Below, one piece after another: positions 34,497 to 43,143 of a stretch of 64,000 nt of DNA. This DNA comes from Flavobacteriales bacterium (GTDB lineage: Bacteria > Bacteroidota > Bacteroidia > Flavobacteriales > Flavobacteriaceae), in the NCBI GenBank assembly GCA_011526365.1, contig WTIO01000016.1, positions 21,013-85,012 of the forward strand, read 5' to 3'. Below the pieces are notes generated by a model. It searched no databases and was not told the DNA's origin. It saw only the letters and a program-made list of their open reading frames with translations. Position 1 is the stretch's first letter; each line of letters starts with the position of its first letter. The translations under genes were made by a program, and so were the position numbers.

Positions 34497-35792
34497 ATGG
34501 ATATTACTGTTATTGTTGCTAGTGTAGCTGTATTTTTAACCATCACGTTTATCTTGGTGGGAATGTTGTTGGGAGCCAAAGCAAAACTTTTGCCTTCGGG
34601 ACCTGTAAACCTTCAAATTAATGGAGAAAACGATGTAGAGGTGGACTCTGGGAGCACCCTTTTGACCACGCTTGGAAACAACAAAATATTTTTGCCCTCG
34701 GCCTGTGGTGGCGGGGGAACTTGTATCCAGTGCAAGTGCCAAGTTCTTGAAGGTGGTGGAGAAATTTTACCTACAGAGGCCCCACACTTCACACGTAAAG
34801 AAATTGCTGAAGGATGGCGTTTGGGATGCCAAGTGAAAGTAAAGCAAGACATGGTGATTACCGTACCCGAAGAAGTTTTTGGGATTAAAAAATGGGAGGC
34901 TAAGGTTGTGCGCAATTACAATGTAGCTTCATTTATTAAAGAATTTGTAGTAGAGATCCCCGAAGCAATGGACTACAAAGCAGGAGGGTACATTCAAATT
35001 GAAATTCCTAAATGCGAGGTAAATTACAAGGATATTGATATCACGGCACACCCTGAAGAACATCCTGAGAATCCCGAAAAATTCAAACTCGAATGGGATA
35101 AATTTAACCTTTGGCCCTTGGTGATGAAAAATCCAGAAACGGTAGAGCGCGCGTATTCAATGGCCTCTTACCCAGCAGAGGGCCGCGAAATCATGTTGAA
35201 TGTTCGTATTGCCACCCCACCTTGGGATCGCAATAAAAACAACTGGATGGATGTAAATCCTGGTGTTGCTTCTTCCTACATCTTTTCAAAAAAGGCAGGA
35301 GATAAAGTGACCATCTCAGGCCCCTATGGGGAATTCTTCATCAACCACTCCGAAGCAGAAATGCTCTATGTTGGAGGTGGTGCTGGAATGGCGCCCATGC
35401 GTTCGCATTTATACGAATTGTTCCGTACCCTAAAAACAGGACGTAAAGTTACCTTCTGGTATGGTGGACGTTCCAAACGTGAACTATTTTATGTGGATCA
35501 CTTTAGAGCATTAGAAAAAGACTTCCCAAACTTTAAATTCTACATCGCCTTGTCAGAACCACTAGAAGAAGATAATTGGAAGGAAAAAGAGGGGCTCGAT
35601 GGCGAGGGTGACGGCTTTACAGGGTTTGTTCACCAGGTTGTTATAGACAATTACTTGTCCAAACACGAAGCTCCCGAGGATATTGAGGTGTACTTCTGTG
35701 GGCCACCACTAATGAATCAGGCCGTTGAAAAAATGGCAGATGATTTTGGAATCCCACCAGAAAATGTTCGCTTCGACGACTTTGGAGGTTAA
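34497..35792 (+). CDS. nqrF: Na+-NQR subunit F (NADH-oxidising subunit)
   Basis: A 431-residue subunit with an N-terminal membrane helix (about 3-26), a 2Fe-2S ferredoxin domain (Cys in [16 protein letters not shown] and in WRLGCQV), an FAD domain ([10 protein letters not shown] for flavin binding), and an NADH domain ([32 protein letters not shown]). The aromatic tail after FDDFGG is missing, as usual for NqrF. It is the electron entry point of the pump. Confidence 0.97.
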   Translation: MDITVIVASVAVFLTITFILVGMLLGAKAKLLPSGPVNLQINGENDVEVDSGSTLLTTLGNNKIFLPSACGGGGTCIQCKCQVLEGGGEILPTEAPHFTRKEIAEGWRLGCQVKVKQDMVITVPEEVFGIKKWEAKVVRNYNVASFIKEFVVEIPEAMDYKAGGYIQIEIPKCEVNYKDIDITAHPEEHPENPEKFKLEWDKFNLWPLVMKNPETVERAYSMASYPAEGREIMLNVRIATPPWDRNKNNWMDVNPGVASSYIFSKKAGDKVTISGPYGEFFINHSEAEMLYVGGGAGMAPMRSHLYELFRTLKTGRKVTFWYGGRSKRELFYVDHFRALEKDFPNFKFYIALSEPLEEDNWKEKEGLDGEGDGFTGFVHQVVIDNYLSKHEAPEDIEVYFCGPPLMNQAVEKMADDFGIPPENVRFDDFGG

Positions 35793-35809
35793 CCCCACAA
35801 TCAACTCGC

Positions 35810-36163
35810 ATGATATCGGAAAAGGAAATTCATATGCTGGCCATGAACGTGGTCGGTGAAGCACTAGAAGCTTCAGGCTTTGAATTTCTCGCTGTAAACT
35901 CTAAGCTAAAAAAGGATCCGCAATTTGTTTGCTTAAAAGAAAAAAAACTACATTTTGTAGTGGTAAAAGGATGTTGCTACCCCAAAAACCCAAAGGAATA
36001 CGACACCCAACTCCTACAACAGGTTTACGAACACGGGCGAAAGTACAACGCACGAACCTATTATGCAGGGGTTGGCTTCGCCCATGCAAAAGACTATGCC
36101 CTACCCCTTAAAAAAGAAGATCCGTATGTGGTTAACTATCAAGGCTTACAAGAAATACATTAG
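35810..36163 (+). CDS. Small conserved protein between nqrF and apbE
   Basis: A 117-residue soluble protein of unknown function, seen in this position in other Flavobacteriia, where it has sometimes been misnamed as an NqrF. It has no ferredoxin cysteines, flavin or nucleotide motif; the only cysteines are the vicinal pair in VKGCCYPKNP. The pattern is alternating hydrophobic strands (KKLHFVVVKG, ARTYYAGVGFAHA). It starts 17 nt after nqrF, and its last 38 nt overlap apbE in another frame. An assembly or maturation role for NQR is only inferred from position. Confidence 0.8.
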   Translation: MISEKEIHMLAMNVVGEALEASGFEFLAVNSKLKKDPQFVCLKEKKLHFVVVKGCCYPKNPKEYDTQLLQQVYEHGRKYNARTYYAGVGFAHAKDYALPLKKEDPYVVNYQGLQEIH

Positions 36164-37145
36164 CGGACTGGCCCTACTACTGGCCAGTTGTCAGCCGCCT
36201 CAAAAAGCATTAGTACAATTTCAAGGGAATGCCCTAGGAACCACCTATAGCATACAATACGGGCAAGAAGGTCCAAAAGCAGCGGTGTTTCAAAAGGCTT
36301 TAGATTCCATCCTTACGGTAATGAATCAGTCCATGTCCACTTACTGGCCCAATTCTACCATATCTACAATTAACAATGGAACCGAAAATGTGGTAATAGA
36401 TTCCCATTTTGAAGCAGTATTTAATAAAGCAACACAAGTTTGGAAGGCAACCGACAGTTTATTTGACCCCACAGTAGGCAATTTTGTTGAAGCCTATGGT
36501 TTTGGAAACAAGGAAAACCTCAACGTTCTAAATGCGCAACAGCGCGACAGCATTTTAGCGTTTACAGGTTGGCATTTGGTCCAATTAAAAAAAAACCCTC
36601 AACCGGTTATTGAAAAAGCAGACCCGCGAGTAGGCCTAAATTTTAATGCGTTAGCCAAAGGCTACACCATAGATGTAATTGGTTGGTGGTTGGAAGATCA
36701 CGGGGTGAACAATTATATAGTTGAAATAGGAGGAGAACTCCGTGCGCGTGGAAATCGGCCAGGAAAACAACGCCCCTGGCGTGTGGGCATAGACAATCCT
36801 AACAACCGTAAAGAAAACTACACCCAAACACTACCGCTATCCAACCGTTCCCTAGCCACTTCTGGGAACTACCGTAAATTTAATATTGACCCCAATACCG
36901 GGAACAAATACGTTCACACCATTAACCCTAAAACAGGAAAAGCCGAAGCCTCAACGGTTCTCAGTGCCTCTGTTTTAGCCCCCGATTGTATGACTGCCGA
37001 TGCCTGGGCCACTGCCCTTATGCTGCTATCCCCTGCCCTAGGACTCGAAAAAATTAATGCCAATCCAAACCTAGAAGCCTACTGGATTATTGCTGACGGA
37101 GCAACAACAACAGATGTATTTTCTGAGGGTTGGCCCATGGAGTAG
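36126..37145 (+). CDS. apbE: FAD:protein FMN transferase lipoprotein
   Basis: ApbE attaches FMN from FAD to threonine in NqrB and NqrC on the outer face of the membrane. The ATG at 36126 gives a lipoprotein signal with lipobox LLASC near residues 16-20, which decides the start over an in-frame ATG 21 codons earlier inside the preceding gene. Seen are GTTYSIQYG, STYWPNSTISTINNG, DPTVGNFVEAYGFG, LNFNALAKGYTIDVI, YIVEIGGELRARG, and HTINPKTGKAEAS, all typical. It is last in the nqr operon, right where its substrates are encoded. Confidence 0.96.
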   Translation: MWLTIKAYKKYISGLALLLASCQPPQKALVQFQGNALGTTYSIQYGQEGPKAAVFQKALDSILTVMNQSMSTYWPNSTISTINNGTENVVIDSHFEAVFNKATQVWKATDSLFDPTVGNFVEAYGFGNKENLNVLNAQQRDSILAFTGWHLVQLKKNPQPVIEKADPRVGLNFNALAKGYTIDVIGWWLEDHGVNNYIVEIGGELRARGNRPGKQRPWRVGIDNPNNRKENYTQTLPLSNRSLATSGNYRKFNIDPNTGNKYVHTINPKTGKAEASTVLSASVLAPDCMTADAWATALMLLSPALGLEKINANPNLEAYWIIADGATTTDVFSEGWPME

Positions 37146-37195
37146 CCCTAGTAACTCCCGTTGCTTTTTGTTACATTGTAGAAAAATTACGTACC

Positions 37196-38803
37196 ATGAA
37201 GCAACTTCTTCTTTTTAGCTTTACACTTTTTTGTGTGGGGTGCTCCTCCCCTACATTCGACTTGGTTGTCCATAACGGCATCATTTATGACGGAACAGGA
37301 AGTCCCGGACAAGCCGGGATGGTGGGAGTAGTGGATAAAGCAATTGCCTATGTAGGCCCCGAAACAGCCTTTAACGCTACTACGGTAATTGATGCTAAAG
37401 GAAAAGCCATCAGCCCTGGTTTTATCAATATGCTGAGCTGGGGATACAATGCCCTGCTGGAAGACGGTCGAGGATTAAGTGATCTCAAACAAGGGGTAAC
37501 CCTGGAAGTTTTTGGCGAAGGTACTTCTCCCGGACCACGGGGCAGTGAGGCCAATGGCGATGCCATAAGCTTTGGTGGGGCCATGCAAAAATTAATAGAC
37601 AAAGGGGTGGCGCTTAACGTGGCCTCCTATTTGGGCGCTGCTACTGTCCGTATTCAAGCCGTAGGGTACGATAACCGTCCGGCCACAGCGGAAGAAAAAA
37701 AACAAATGGAACAAATTGTGGCACAAGCCATGGAAGAAGGGGCCCTGGGAATAGGATCCTCCTTAATTTATGCCCCTGGAGATTATGCCAATACAGAAGA
37801 ATTAATCCTCCTCAGTAAAGTAGCCGCACAATACAACGGCCGCTACATATCACATATGCGGAGTGAGGGCGAAAAAGTACTGGAAGCCCTAGAGGAACTT
37901 ATCACCATTGCCGAAGAAGCACAAGTCCCAGCAGAAATATACCATCTTAAAGCCTCGCGAAAATCCAATTGGCATTTGCTGGACAGTGTGATCCAACGTG
38001 TGGAAGCCGCACGCGCAAAAGGCTTAAAAATAACAGCCGATATGTACACCTATAATGCCAGTTCTACAGGCTTAACTGGAGTGATCCCTACTTGGGTTCA
38101 AGAGGGAGGACACCGGGCCTGGATGCAACGGATGCGCTCACCAAAGGTACGCCAACGTTTATTTAAAGACATCCGCAAGGAACTGTCGCAACAACCCCCG
38201 GAAGGAATACTGATGGTAGGCTTTAAATACGATAGCATGGATGCCATCTACAGAGGTAAAACCATAGCCGAGGCGGCTAAAATGCGCCGTCAAAAACCCG
38301 AAGAAGCCATAGTGGACCTTGTCCTAGAAGACGACAGTAGAATTCAGTGCATTTATTTTAGCATGTCTGAAGAAAATATCCAAAAGAAAATTCAACTGCC
38401 TTGGATGTCCTTCTGCTCCGATGCTGGTGCCTATTCTGACATCACTAAAGACTTTAGAACCCACCCCCGGGCCTTTGGGAGCTTTATTCGAGTACTCGGG
38501 AAGTTTAGTAGGGATGAACAACTGCTGCCGCTGGAAGAGGCCATAAGAAAACTCAGTGGACTACCCGCCACCAACTTAGGTTTAAACAATCGCGGTTTCC
38601 TTAAATCAGGCTATGCAGCTGATATTGTTGTTTTTGACCCCGATACTGTACAGGATCATGCCACTTTTGATGCCCCCTTGCAATATGCCACAGGGGTAGA
38701 TACTGTAATTGTTAATGGTGTTCCAGTGCTTAAAGATGGAGAACCCACAGGCGCTACGCCAGGTGAATTTATCAAAGGAAGCGGTGCTAAAACACTCCAG
38801 TAA
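37196..38803 (+). CDS. D-aminoacylase-like amidohydrolase, lipoprotein
   Basis: A 535-residue protein of the N-acyl-D-amino-acid deacylase group. The start at 37196 gives a lipoprotein signal with lipobox FCVGC (Cys18); an upstream in-frame start only adds sequence overlapping apbE. Amidohydrolase features include VVHNGIIYDGTGSPG, ISHMRSEG, IYHLKASRK and FCSDAGAYSD. Strikingly, the usual first metal motif HxH after PGFI(D) is replaced by PGFINMLSWG, so one metal site may be missing; as I recall this is shared by a Bacteroidota subfamily. Substrate is unknown. Confidence 0.82.
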   Translation: MKQLLLFSFTLFCVGCSSPTFDLVVHNGIIYDGTGSPGQAGMVGVVDKAIAYVGPETAFNATTVIDAKGKAISPGFINMLSWGYNALLEDGRGLSDLKQGVTLEVFGEGTSPGPRGSEANGDAISFGGAMQKLIDKGVALNVASYLGAATVRIQAVGYDNRPATAEEKKQMEQIVAQAMEEGALGIGSSLIYAPGDYANTEELILLSKVAAQYNGRYISHMRSEGEKVLEALEELITIAEEAQVPAEIYHLKASRKSNWHLLDSVIQRVEAARAKGLKITADMYTYNASSTGLTGVIPTWVQEGGHRAWMQRMRSPKVRQRLFKDIRKELSQQPPEGILMVGFKYDSMDAIYRGKTIAEAAKMRRQKPEEAIVDLVLEDDSRIQCIYFSMSEENIQKKIQLPWMSFCSDAGAYSDITKDFRTHPRAFGSFIRVLGKFSRDEQLLPLEEAIRKLSGLPATNLGLNNRGFLKSGYAADIVVFDPDTVQDHATFDAPLQYATGVDTVIVNGVPVLKDGEPTGATPGEFIKGSGAKTLQ

Positions 38804-38820
38804 GAACGCCGGAAATCCCT

Positions 38821-40113
38821 TTAGCGTGTTAAACGATAAATAAGTACGGCGGCACGCTGAATTAAGGCATTCATCGTGTTGAGATTTACAGTCTCTTTGG
38901 GGGTATGTGCCCCATTGCCCATAGTACCTAAACCATCGAGCCCATCCACATAGTCAGCAACAAAAGAAATGTCCGCCGCCCCACGCCTACTAGGATCGTA
39001 ACCAGTCACAGGGCCAAACCCTAAATCGCTACTTACGTCGCTCAATACCTCCAACAGGGCTTGATTGCCTGCAGTGGGCCCCATAGCGGGGTAACTATCC
39101 GTAAAACTAATACTGGCAGATGTTTGTGGAAGATGCTGCTCAACTATAGCACGCATTTTTGCCCGAGCATTTTCTTTTTGAGCTTCTGAAATAAACCGTA
39201 AGCCTCCGTTGACTACCGCCGTTTGTGCCACTACGTTGGTTTTTCCAAAAACTTCTCCACTACTGGTTTGTTTGTCATACTCCACAAAAGTTCCTCCCAA
39301 CAAAGTGCCAGGATTAAAGGTGAGGTATTCTTCTCCACGCACCTCTTCGTAAAATGCATTCAAAATTCTGCTCATTTCAAAAATGGCTCCTGCCCCCACA
39401 CGTTCGTTAAACACTCCCGAAGAATGGGCGCGTTTTCCCATAGTTTCAACCCGCCAACCCGAGGCACCTCTACGCGCAATCGTAGCATTTTCAAAACTGG
39501 TAGCAGTTTCAAAACCTAGGGCAATGTCCGCAGCTTTTCCAGCATCAATGAGTGCCTTACGCGAAATGGATAAGGGTTTTCCAGTGCTTTCTTCGTCTCC
39601 CGTAAAAGCTACTGTGATGGTTGCATTTTTGAGAAGATTTAATTCTGCAAGGGCTTTCAATGCATACAGTACAATAACATCACCGCCTTTCATATCGTTT
39701 GCCCCAGGGCCGTAGGCAATGCTATCATTAATGCGTTCAAAATTTTGAAAGGGGCTGTTTTCTTCAAAAACAGTATCCAAATGTCCTATGAGTAGTAGTT
39801 TTTTTCCCTTGTTCCCATCGATAGAAGCAAATAAATGTCCCGCACGATTCATTGCAGCAGGCATATCAATCCACTCGGTATTGAACCCAATTTGCTCAAA
39901 AGCGCTGCCAAAAACCGCTCCAACAGCCTTCACTCCATCGAGATTTAAGGTGCCACTATTCATGTTGACCACTTTTTCCAAAAAAGCAATGCTCTCTTGA
40001 TCGAGGCTTTTTACCTTTTCTACAATTTTGCGCTCTGTTCGGTTTAGCTTTTGTGCCTGAAGCTGTTGAGATAGCAATCCAAAAAATAAAAAGAAAATTA
40101 TATACCTACACAT
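38821..40113 (-). CDS. Exported M20 family metallopeptidase (glutamate carboxypeptidase-like)
   Basis: A zinc exopeptidase with a signal peptide (CRYIIFFLFFGLLSQQLQAQ), about 430 residues. Metal and catalytic residues are visible: LLIGHLDTVFEE, GPGANDMKGG, FTGDEESTGKP with the catalytic Glu, and a C-terminal GNGAHTPKETVN. It resembles carboxypeptidase G2-type enzymes that remove C-terminal glutamate. I start at 40113; the ATG at 40146 adds eleven residues ahead of the signal peptide. It is convergent with the D-aminoacylase gene. Confidence 0.9.
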   Translation of the reverse strand: MCRYIIFFLFFGLLSQQLQAQKLNRTERKIVEKVKSLDQESIAFLEKVVNMNSGTLNLDGVKAVGAVFGSAFEQIGFNTEWIDMPAAMNRAGHLFASIDGNKGKKLLLIGHLDTVFEENSPFQNFERINDSIAYGPGANDMKGGDVIVLYALKALAELNLLKNATITVAFTGDEESTGKPLSISRKALIDAGKAADIALGFETATSFENATIARRGASGWRVETMGKRAHSSGVFNERVGAGAIFEMSRILNAFYEEVRGEEYLTFNPGTLLGGTFVEYDKQTSSGEVFGKTNVVAQTAVVNGGLRFISEAQKENARAKMRAIVEQHLPQTSASISFTDSYPAMGPTAGNQALLEVLSDVSSDLGFGPVTGYDPSRRGAADISFVADYVDGLDGLGTMGNGAHTPKETVNLNTMNALIQRAAVLIYRLTR

Positions 40114-40204
40114 AGATTTAAATTTATGGACGTTAAACGAATGCATAAGATAAAAAGTTTTTTGGGTCTTAAATCATCTTAAAGGATATTGGGTTGCAAA
40201 AAAC

Positions 40205-40234
40205 AAAAAACCCCAGTAAAAACTGAGGTTTTTT
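40205..40234 (-). terminator. Intrinsic terminator downstream of tRNA-Leu
   Basis: AAAAAACC with CAGT pairs to ACTG with GGTTTTTT. As minus-strand RNA the single mismatch becomes a G-U pair and the stem is followed by T-rich sequence, so it fits termination after tRNA-Leu. Confidence 0.75.
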
Positions 40235-40247
40235 AACTTTCGTTGAG

Positions 40248-40329
40248 TGCGGGTGAAGGGACTCGAACCCCCACGCCGTGAAGCACTAGATCCTAAATCT
40301 AGCGTGTCTACCAATTTCACCACACCCGC
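40248..40329 (-). tRNA. tRNA-Leu (anticodon UAG)
   Basis: An 82-nt class II tRNA. The acceptor GCGGGTG pairs with CACCCGC, the D arm contains GGTAGACAC, the anticodon stem CTAGA/TCTAG encloses TTTAGGA (anticodon TAG), a variable arm follows, and the T arm reads GGGTTCGAGTCCC. CCA is not encoded. It lies between the two M20 peptidase genes. Confidence 0.97.
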
Positions 40330-40433
40330 GGTAAAAGTGAGGCAAATATAATTAAGTTTTTTAAAAAATCGTTCGCCAGATAGAACATTTGAATCCTTTT
40401 GTTTTTGCTATTTTTAAAAAAAATTATCCACCC

Positions 40434-41816
40434 ATGATGCAGTTAAATGCACAACAGCAACAACAACTTGACGAACTCATTGCACTTTTACGAATTCCTT
40501 CCATTAGTGCCGACTCCAACTATAAAGAATCCGTTGCAGAAGCCGCCCAATGGGTTGCAGATGCCTTAACCAAGGCTGGGTGCGATCACTGTGAAATTAT
40601 TCCTACCGCAGGACACCCCATTGTTTACGCTGAAAAAATTATTGCGCCTAACCTCCCCACCGTTTTGGTGTATGGACACTATGATGTGCAACCTCCTGAT
40701 CCACTAGACCTTTGGGACAGCCCCCCGTTTGAACCCGTAATTAAAACCACCCCCATTCATCCTGACGGCGCCATTTTTGCTCGCGGTGCTTGTGACGATA
40801 AGGGACAGTTTTTTATGCATGTAAAAGCCTTGGAGCAAATGATAGCCTCCAACAGTTTACCCTGTAACGTAAAAGTGATGATAGAAGGGGAAGAAGAAGT
40901 GGGCAGCGACCACCTTGAAGACTTTGTGCGTGCCAACACAGAAAAACTAAAGGCCGATGTTATCCTTATTTCCGATACGGGTATTGGAAGTATGGAGGCC
41001 CCAGCCATCACTACAGGGCTGCGTGGGTTGAGTTATATGGAAGTTACGGTTACTGGCCCAAACAGAGACCTCCATTCGGGGCTTTACGGCGGCACCGTTG
41101 CCAACCCCATTAATGTTCTGTGCAAAATGATTGCCGAACTACAGGACGACAATGGAAAAATTACAATTCCAGGCTTTTACGATGAGGTGGTTACTTATAC
41201 TCTCGAGGAGCGAAAGGCCATAGAGCAGGCACCCATAGATGACGAAGCCTTTAAAAATGCACTTGATATAGCAGCCCTAGAAGGGGAAAAAGGTTTTTCT
41301 ACTTTAGAGCGAAAATCTATTCGGCCGACCTTAGATGTCAATGGAATTTGGGGAGGCTATACCGGTGAAGGAGCCAAAACTGTAATTGCTAGTAAAGCAC
41401 ATGCCAAAATATCGATGCGTTTGGTACCCAACCAACAATGGGAAGCAATGAGCCAACTTTTTAAACAACATTTTGAAGCCATAGCCCCCAAAGGGGTACG
41501 GGTAGAAGTCACCACCCACCATGGTGGAAAACCCTATGTAACCCCCATAGATAACCACGCCTACCAGGCGGCGCATAAGGCTTATGAGGAAAGCTTTGGA
41601 AAAGCCCCTGTGGCCCTCAGAGACGGAGGAAGTATTCCAATTGTTCCTATGTTTGAAGAAGTTTTGGGCTGTAAAACCATACTCATGGGCTTTGGCCTTA
41701 ACAGTGATGCCATTCATTCGCCAAACGAACATTATGGCTTGGCCAATTATTTTAAAGGTATTGAGACCATTCCACTGTTTTACAAACACTATTGTGCTTT
41801 GGATAAAAAAGTCTAG
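40434..41816 (+). CDS. M20 family dipeptidase (cytosolic)
   Basis: A 460-residue M20 zinc dipeptidase without a signal peptide, of the CNDP/PepV-like group. Seen: LVYGHYDVQPPDPLDLW with metal His/Asp, ARGACDDKGQ, MIEGEEEVGSDHLEDFV with the catalytic Glu pair, SDTGIGSMEAPAITTGLRG and the dimerisation region HSGLYGGTVANP, and NSDAIHSPNEHYGLANYFKG at the end. The ATG at 40434 (or 40437) is preferred to an upstream TTG. Its TAG and the hemW stop share CTAG. Confidence 0.92.
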   Translation: MMQLNAQQQQQLDELIALLRIPSISADSNYKESVAEAAQWVADALTKAGCDHCEIIPTAGHPIVYAEKIIAPNLPTVLVYGHYDVQPPDPLDLWDSPPFEPVIKTTPIHPDGAIFARGACDDKGQFFMHVKALEQMIASNSLPCNVKVMIEGEEEVGSDHLEDFVRANTEKLKADVILISDTGIGSMEAPAITTGLRGLSYMEVTVTGPNRDLHSGLYGGTVANPINVLCKMIAELQDDNGKITIPGFYDEVVTYTLEERKAIEQAPIDDEAFKNALDIAALEGEKGFSTLERKSIRPTLDVNGIWGGYTGEGAKTVIASKAHAKISMRLVPNQQWEAMSQLFKQHFEAIAPKGVRVEVTTHHGGKPYVTPIDNHAYQAAHKAYEESFGKAPVALRDGGSIPIVPMFEEVLGCKTILMGFGLNSDAIHSPNEHYGLANYFKGIETIPLFYKHYCALDKKV

Positions 41817-42949
41817 GGCTGCAATTCTACCAAAAACAAATCAGCGGCTATCCCATCACTTAGAAAACGGGCCTTTTGAGGAATTCGTAAGGTATCCCCA
41901 TCCCAAAACAAATGTTGGAGTTCTAAATGAGGAGCTACTTGCTGTTCCAAATAGGCCGCGTAGGTAGGGCCAAAAGCGGAAAAAATATAATTGGTGTCCA
42001 CCCCCCACTCTGTTCGTAAGCCGGTCATGATGTATTCGTTAAAGCGGTCCTTAGTGGATAGGGTTTCTGTGGTTAAGGGAAGTTCCCCTGCTTGAATTGC
42101 ATTTACGTATTTGGTGTTTTGGGCTATGTTCCAGCTTCTTAGAAAATTCCCGTCATACGAATGGGCTGAAGGCCCTATACCCAAATAGGGCTTCCCCCTC
42201 CAGTAATTACTATTGTTTACGGCGTAATAACCGGGCTTTCCAAAGTTGGAAAATTCATAATTGGCATAGCCTACTTTTTGCAATTCTTCTACCAAATAAT
42301 TGTATTGTGCTTGTACCGCTTCCTCCGGTAATTCGGTTACTGTTTTATTTTTTACCCAATGGGCTAGTGTGGTTTTAGGTTCCACCGTTAGGGCGTAGGC
42401 TGCTATATGAGGTGGGGTATAAGACAAGGCAGCAGCAATATTTTGCTGCCATGTGCTTTGGGTACTGTTGGGCATCCCATAGATAAGATCCATAGAAAAA
42501 TTATCAAACAATGTAGCTACAGTTTCAAGAACCTTATGGGATTCCACGGCCGTATGCGCCCGATGCATTAGCTGCAACTCATCATTCTGAAAGGATTGTA
42601 CCCCCACACTTAATCGGTTAATACCAATGCGTTTTAATTCCTCTAAATAGGAGGTTGTACCATCGTCAGGATTTAGTTCGAGGGTAACCTCAACCGTTTC
42701 GCTCAAACTATAATGCTTGGCCACTAAATTTAAAAAAACAGCTAACTTTTCAGGAAGTACTAAAGAAGGGCTACCCCCACCAAAATAAATACTTTCAAGG
42801 GGGGCTTTGAGTGCTTTTTTTCGTTGTACCAATTCTTGGACCATAGCATCCAACACAGGAGTTACAGCCTTATGATTGGTAGAAAAATGAAAATTGCAGT
42901 AGTGGCAGGCTTGCTTACAAAAAGGAATATGAAAATAAATGCCCGCCAT
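41813..42949 (-). CDS. hemW: Radical SAM heme chaperone HemW
   Basis: A 378-residue radical SAM protein with the cluster motif CKQACHYCNF (Cys 11, 15, 18), followed by IYFGGGSPSLV, ELNPDDGT, RLSVGVQSFQ and SMDLIYGMPN. HemW delivers heme to respiratory proteins; these proteins were formerly annotated as coproporphyrinogen III oxidase, which they are not, lacking the extra N-terminal Cys and Arg features of HemN. It lies downstream of ruvC and the small Cys-rich frame on the same strand. Confidence 0.93.
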   Translation of the reverse strand: MAGIYFHIPFCKQACHYCNFHFSTNHKAVTPVLDAMVQELVQRKKALKAPLESIYFGGGSPSLVLPEKLAVFLNLVAKHYSLSETVEVTLELNPDDGTTSYLEELKRIGINRLSVGVQSFQNDELQLMHRAHTAVESHKVLETVATLFDNFSMDLIYGMPNSTQSTWQQNIAAALSYTPPHIAAYALTVEPKTTLAHWVKNKTVTELPEEAVQAQYNYLVEELQKVGYANYEFSNFGKPGYYAVNNSNYWRGKPYLGIGPSAHSYDGNFLRSWNIAQNTKYVNAIQAGELPLTTETLSTKDRFNEYIMTGLRTEWGVDTNYIFSAFGPTYAAYLEQQVAPHLELQHLFWDGDTLRIPQKARFLSDGIAADLFLVELQP

Positions 42950-42987
42950 GGGTGTGCAATCTAATGTTTGAATGTGTCGCTTAGGCG

Positions 42988-43095
42988 TCAGCTACAACAC
43001 GAACAGTTTGTACATTGGCAGTTTTTGCACGTACATAAGTTACAGTTGCCTTGTTGACATGCTGAACAATCACAGTTTCAGGTGTTGGTTTTCAT
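42988..43095 (-). pseudogene. Metallothionein-like Cys-rich small frame with an in-frame UGA at codon 6
   Basis: From the ATG at 43095 the frame reads MKTNT, then TGA (43080-43078), then 29 residues with 11 Cys before a second TGA: NCDCSACQQGNC, NLCTCKNC, QCTNCSCCS. The CxC and CxxC spacing is that of a metal-binding metallothionein. No Met, Val or Leu start codon follows the UGA in frame, so the Cys-rich part can only be reached through it. A Cys codon (TGT or TGC) at that position would restore a continuous 35-residue protein. Explanations are a nonsense mutation, a sequencing error, or UGA read as selenocysteine or by readthrough. It lies between ruvC and hemW and may be on their transcript. 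Confidence 0.6.
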
Positions 43096-43143
43096 GGGTT
43101 CTAATATTTGGTTACTTAAAGGTACAACTATTTTCAAGAGAAA

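Noticed and set aside
37130..37195. Upstream start of the D-aminoacylase-like gene
   Set aside because: It would overlap apbE and push the lipoprotein signal peptide away from the N-terminus.
41813..42949. Coproporphyrinogen III oxidase for the HemW gene
   Set aside because: The CX3CX2C without the additional N-terminal Cys/Arg features and the length fit HemW, which is often misnamed.
42979..43085. Alternative frame on the minus strand ending in VRVVADA with regular Val/Ala spacing
   Set aside because: Its Val and Ala codons are each preceded by a codon ending in T, exactly as required by overlapping Cys codons, and it has no ATG start; the Cys-rich frame explains it better.
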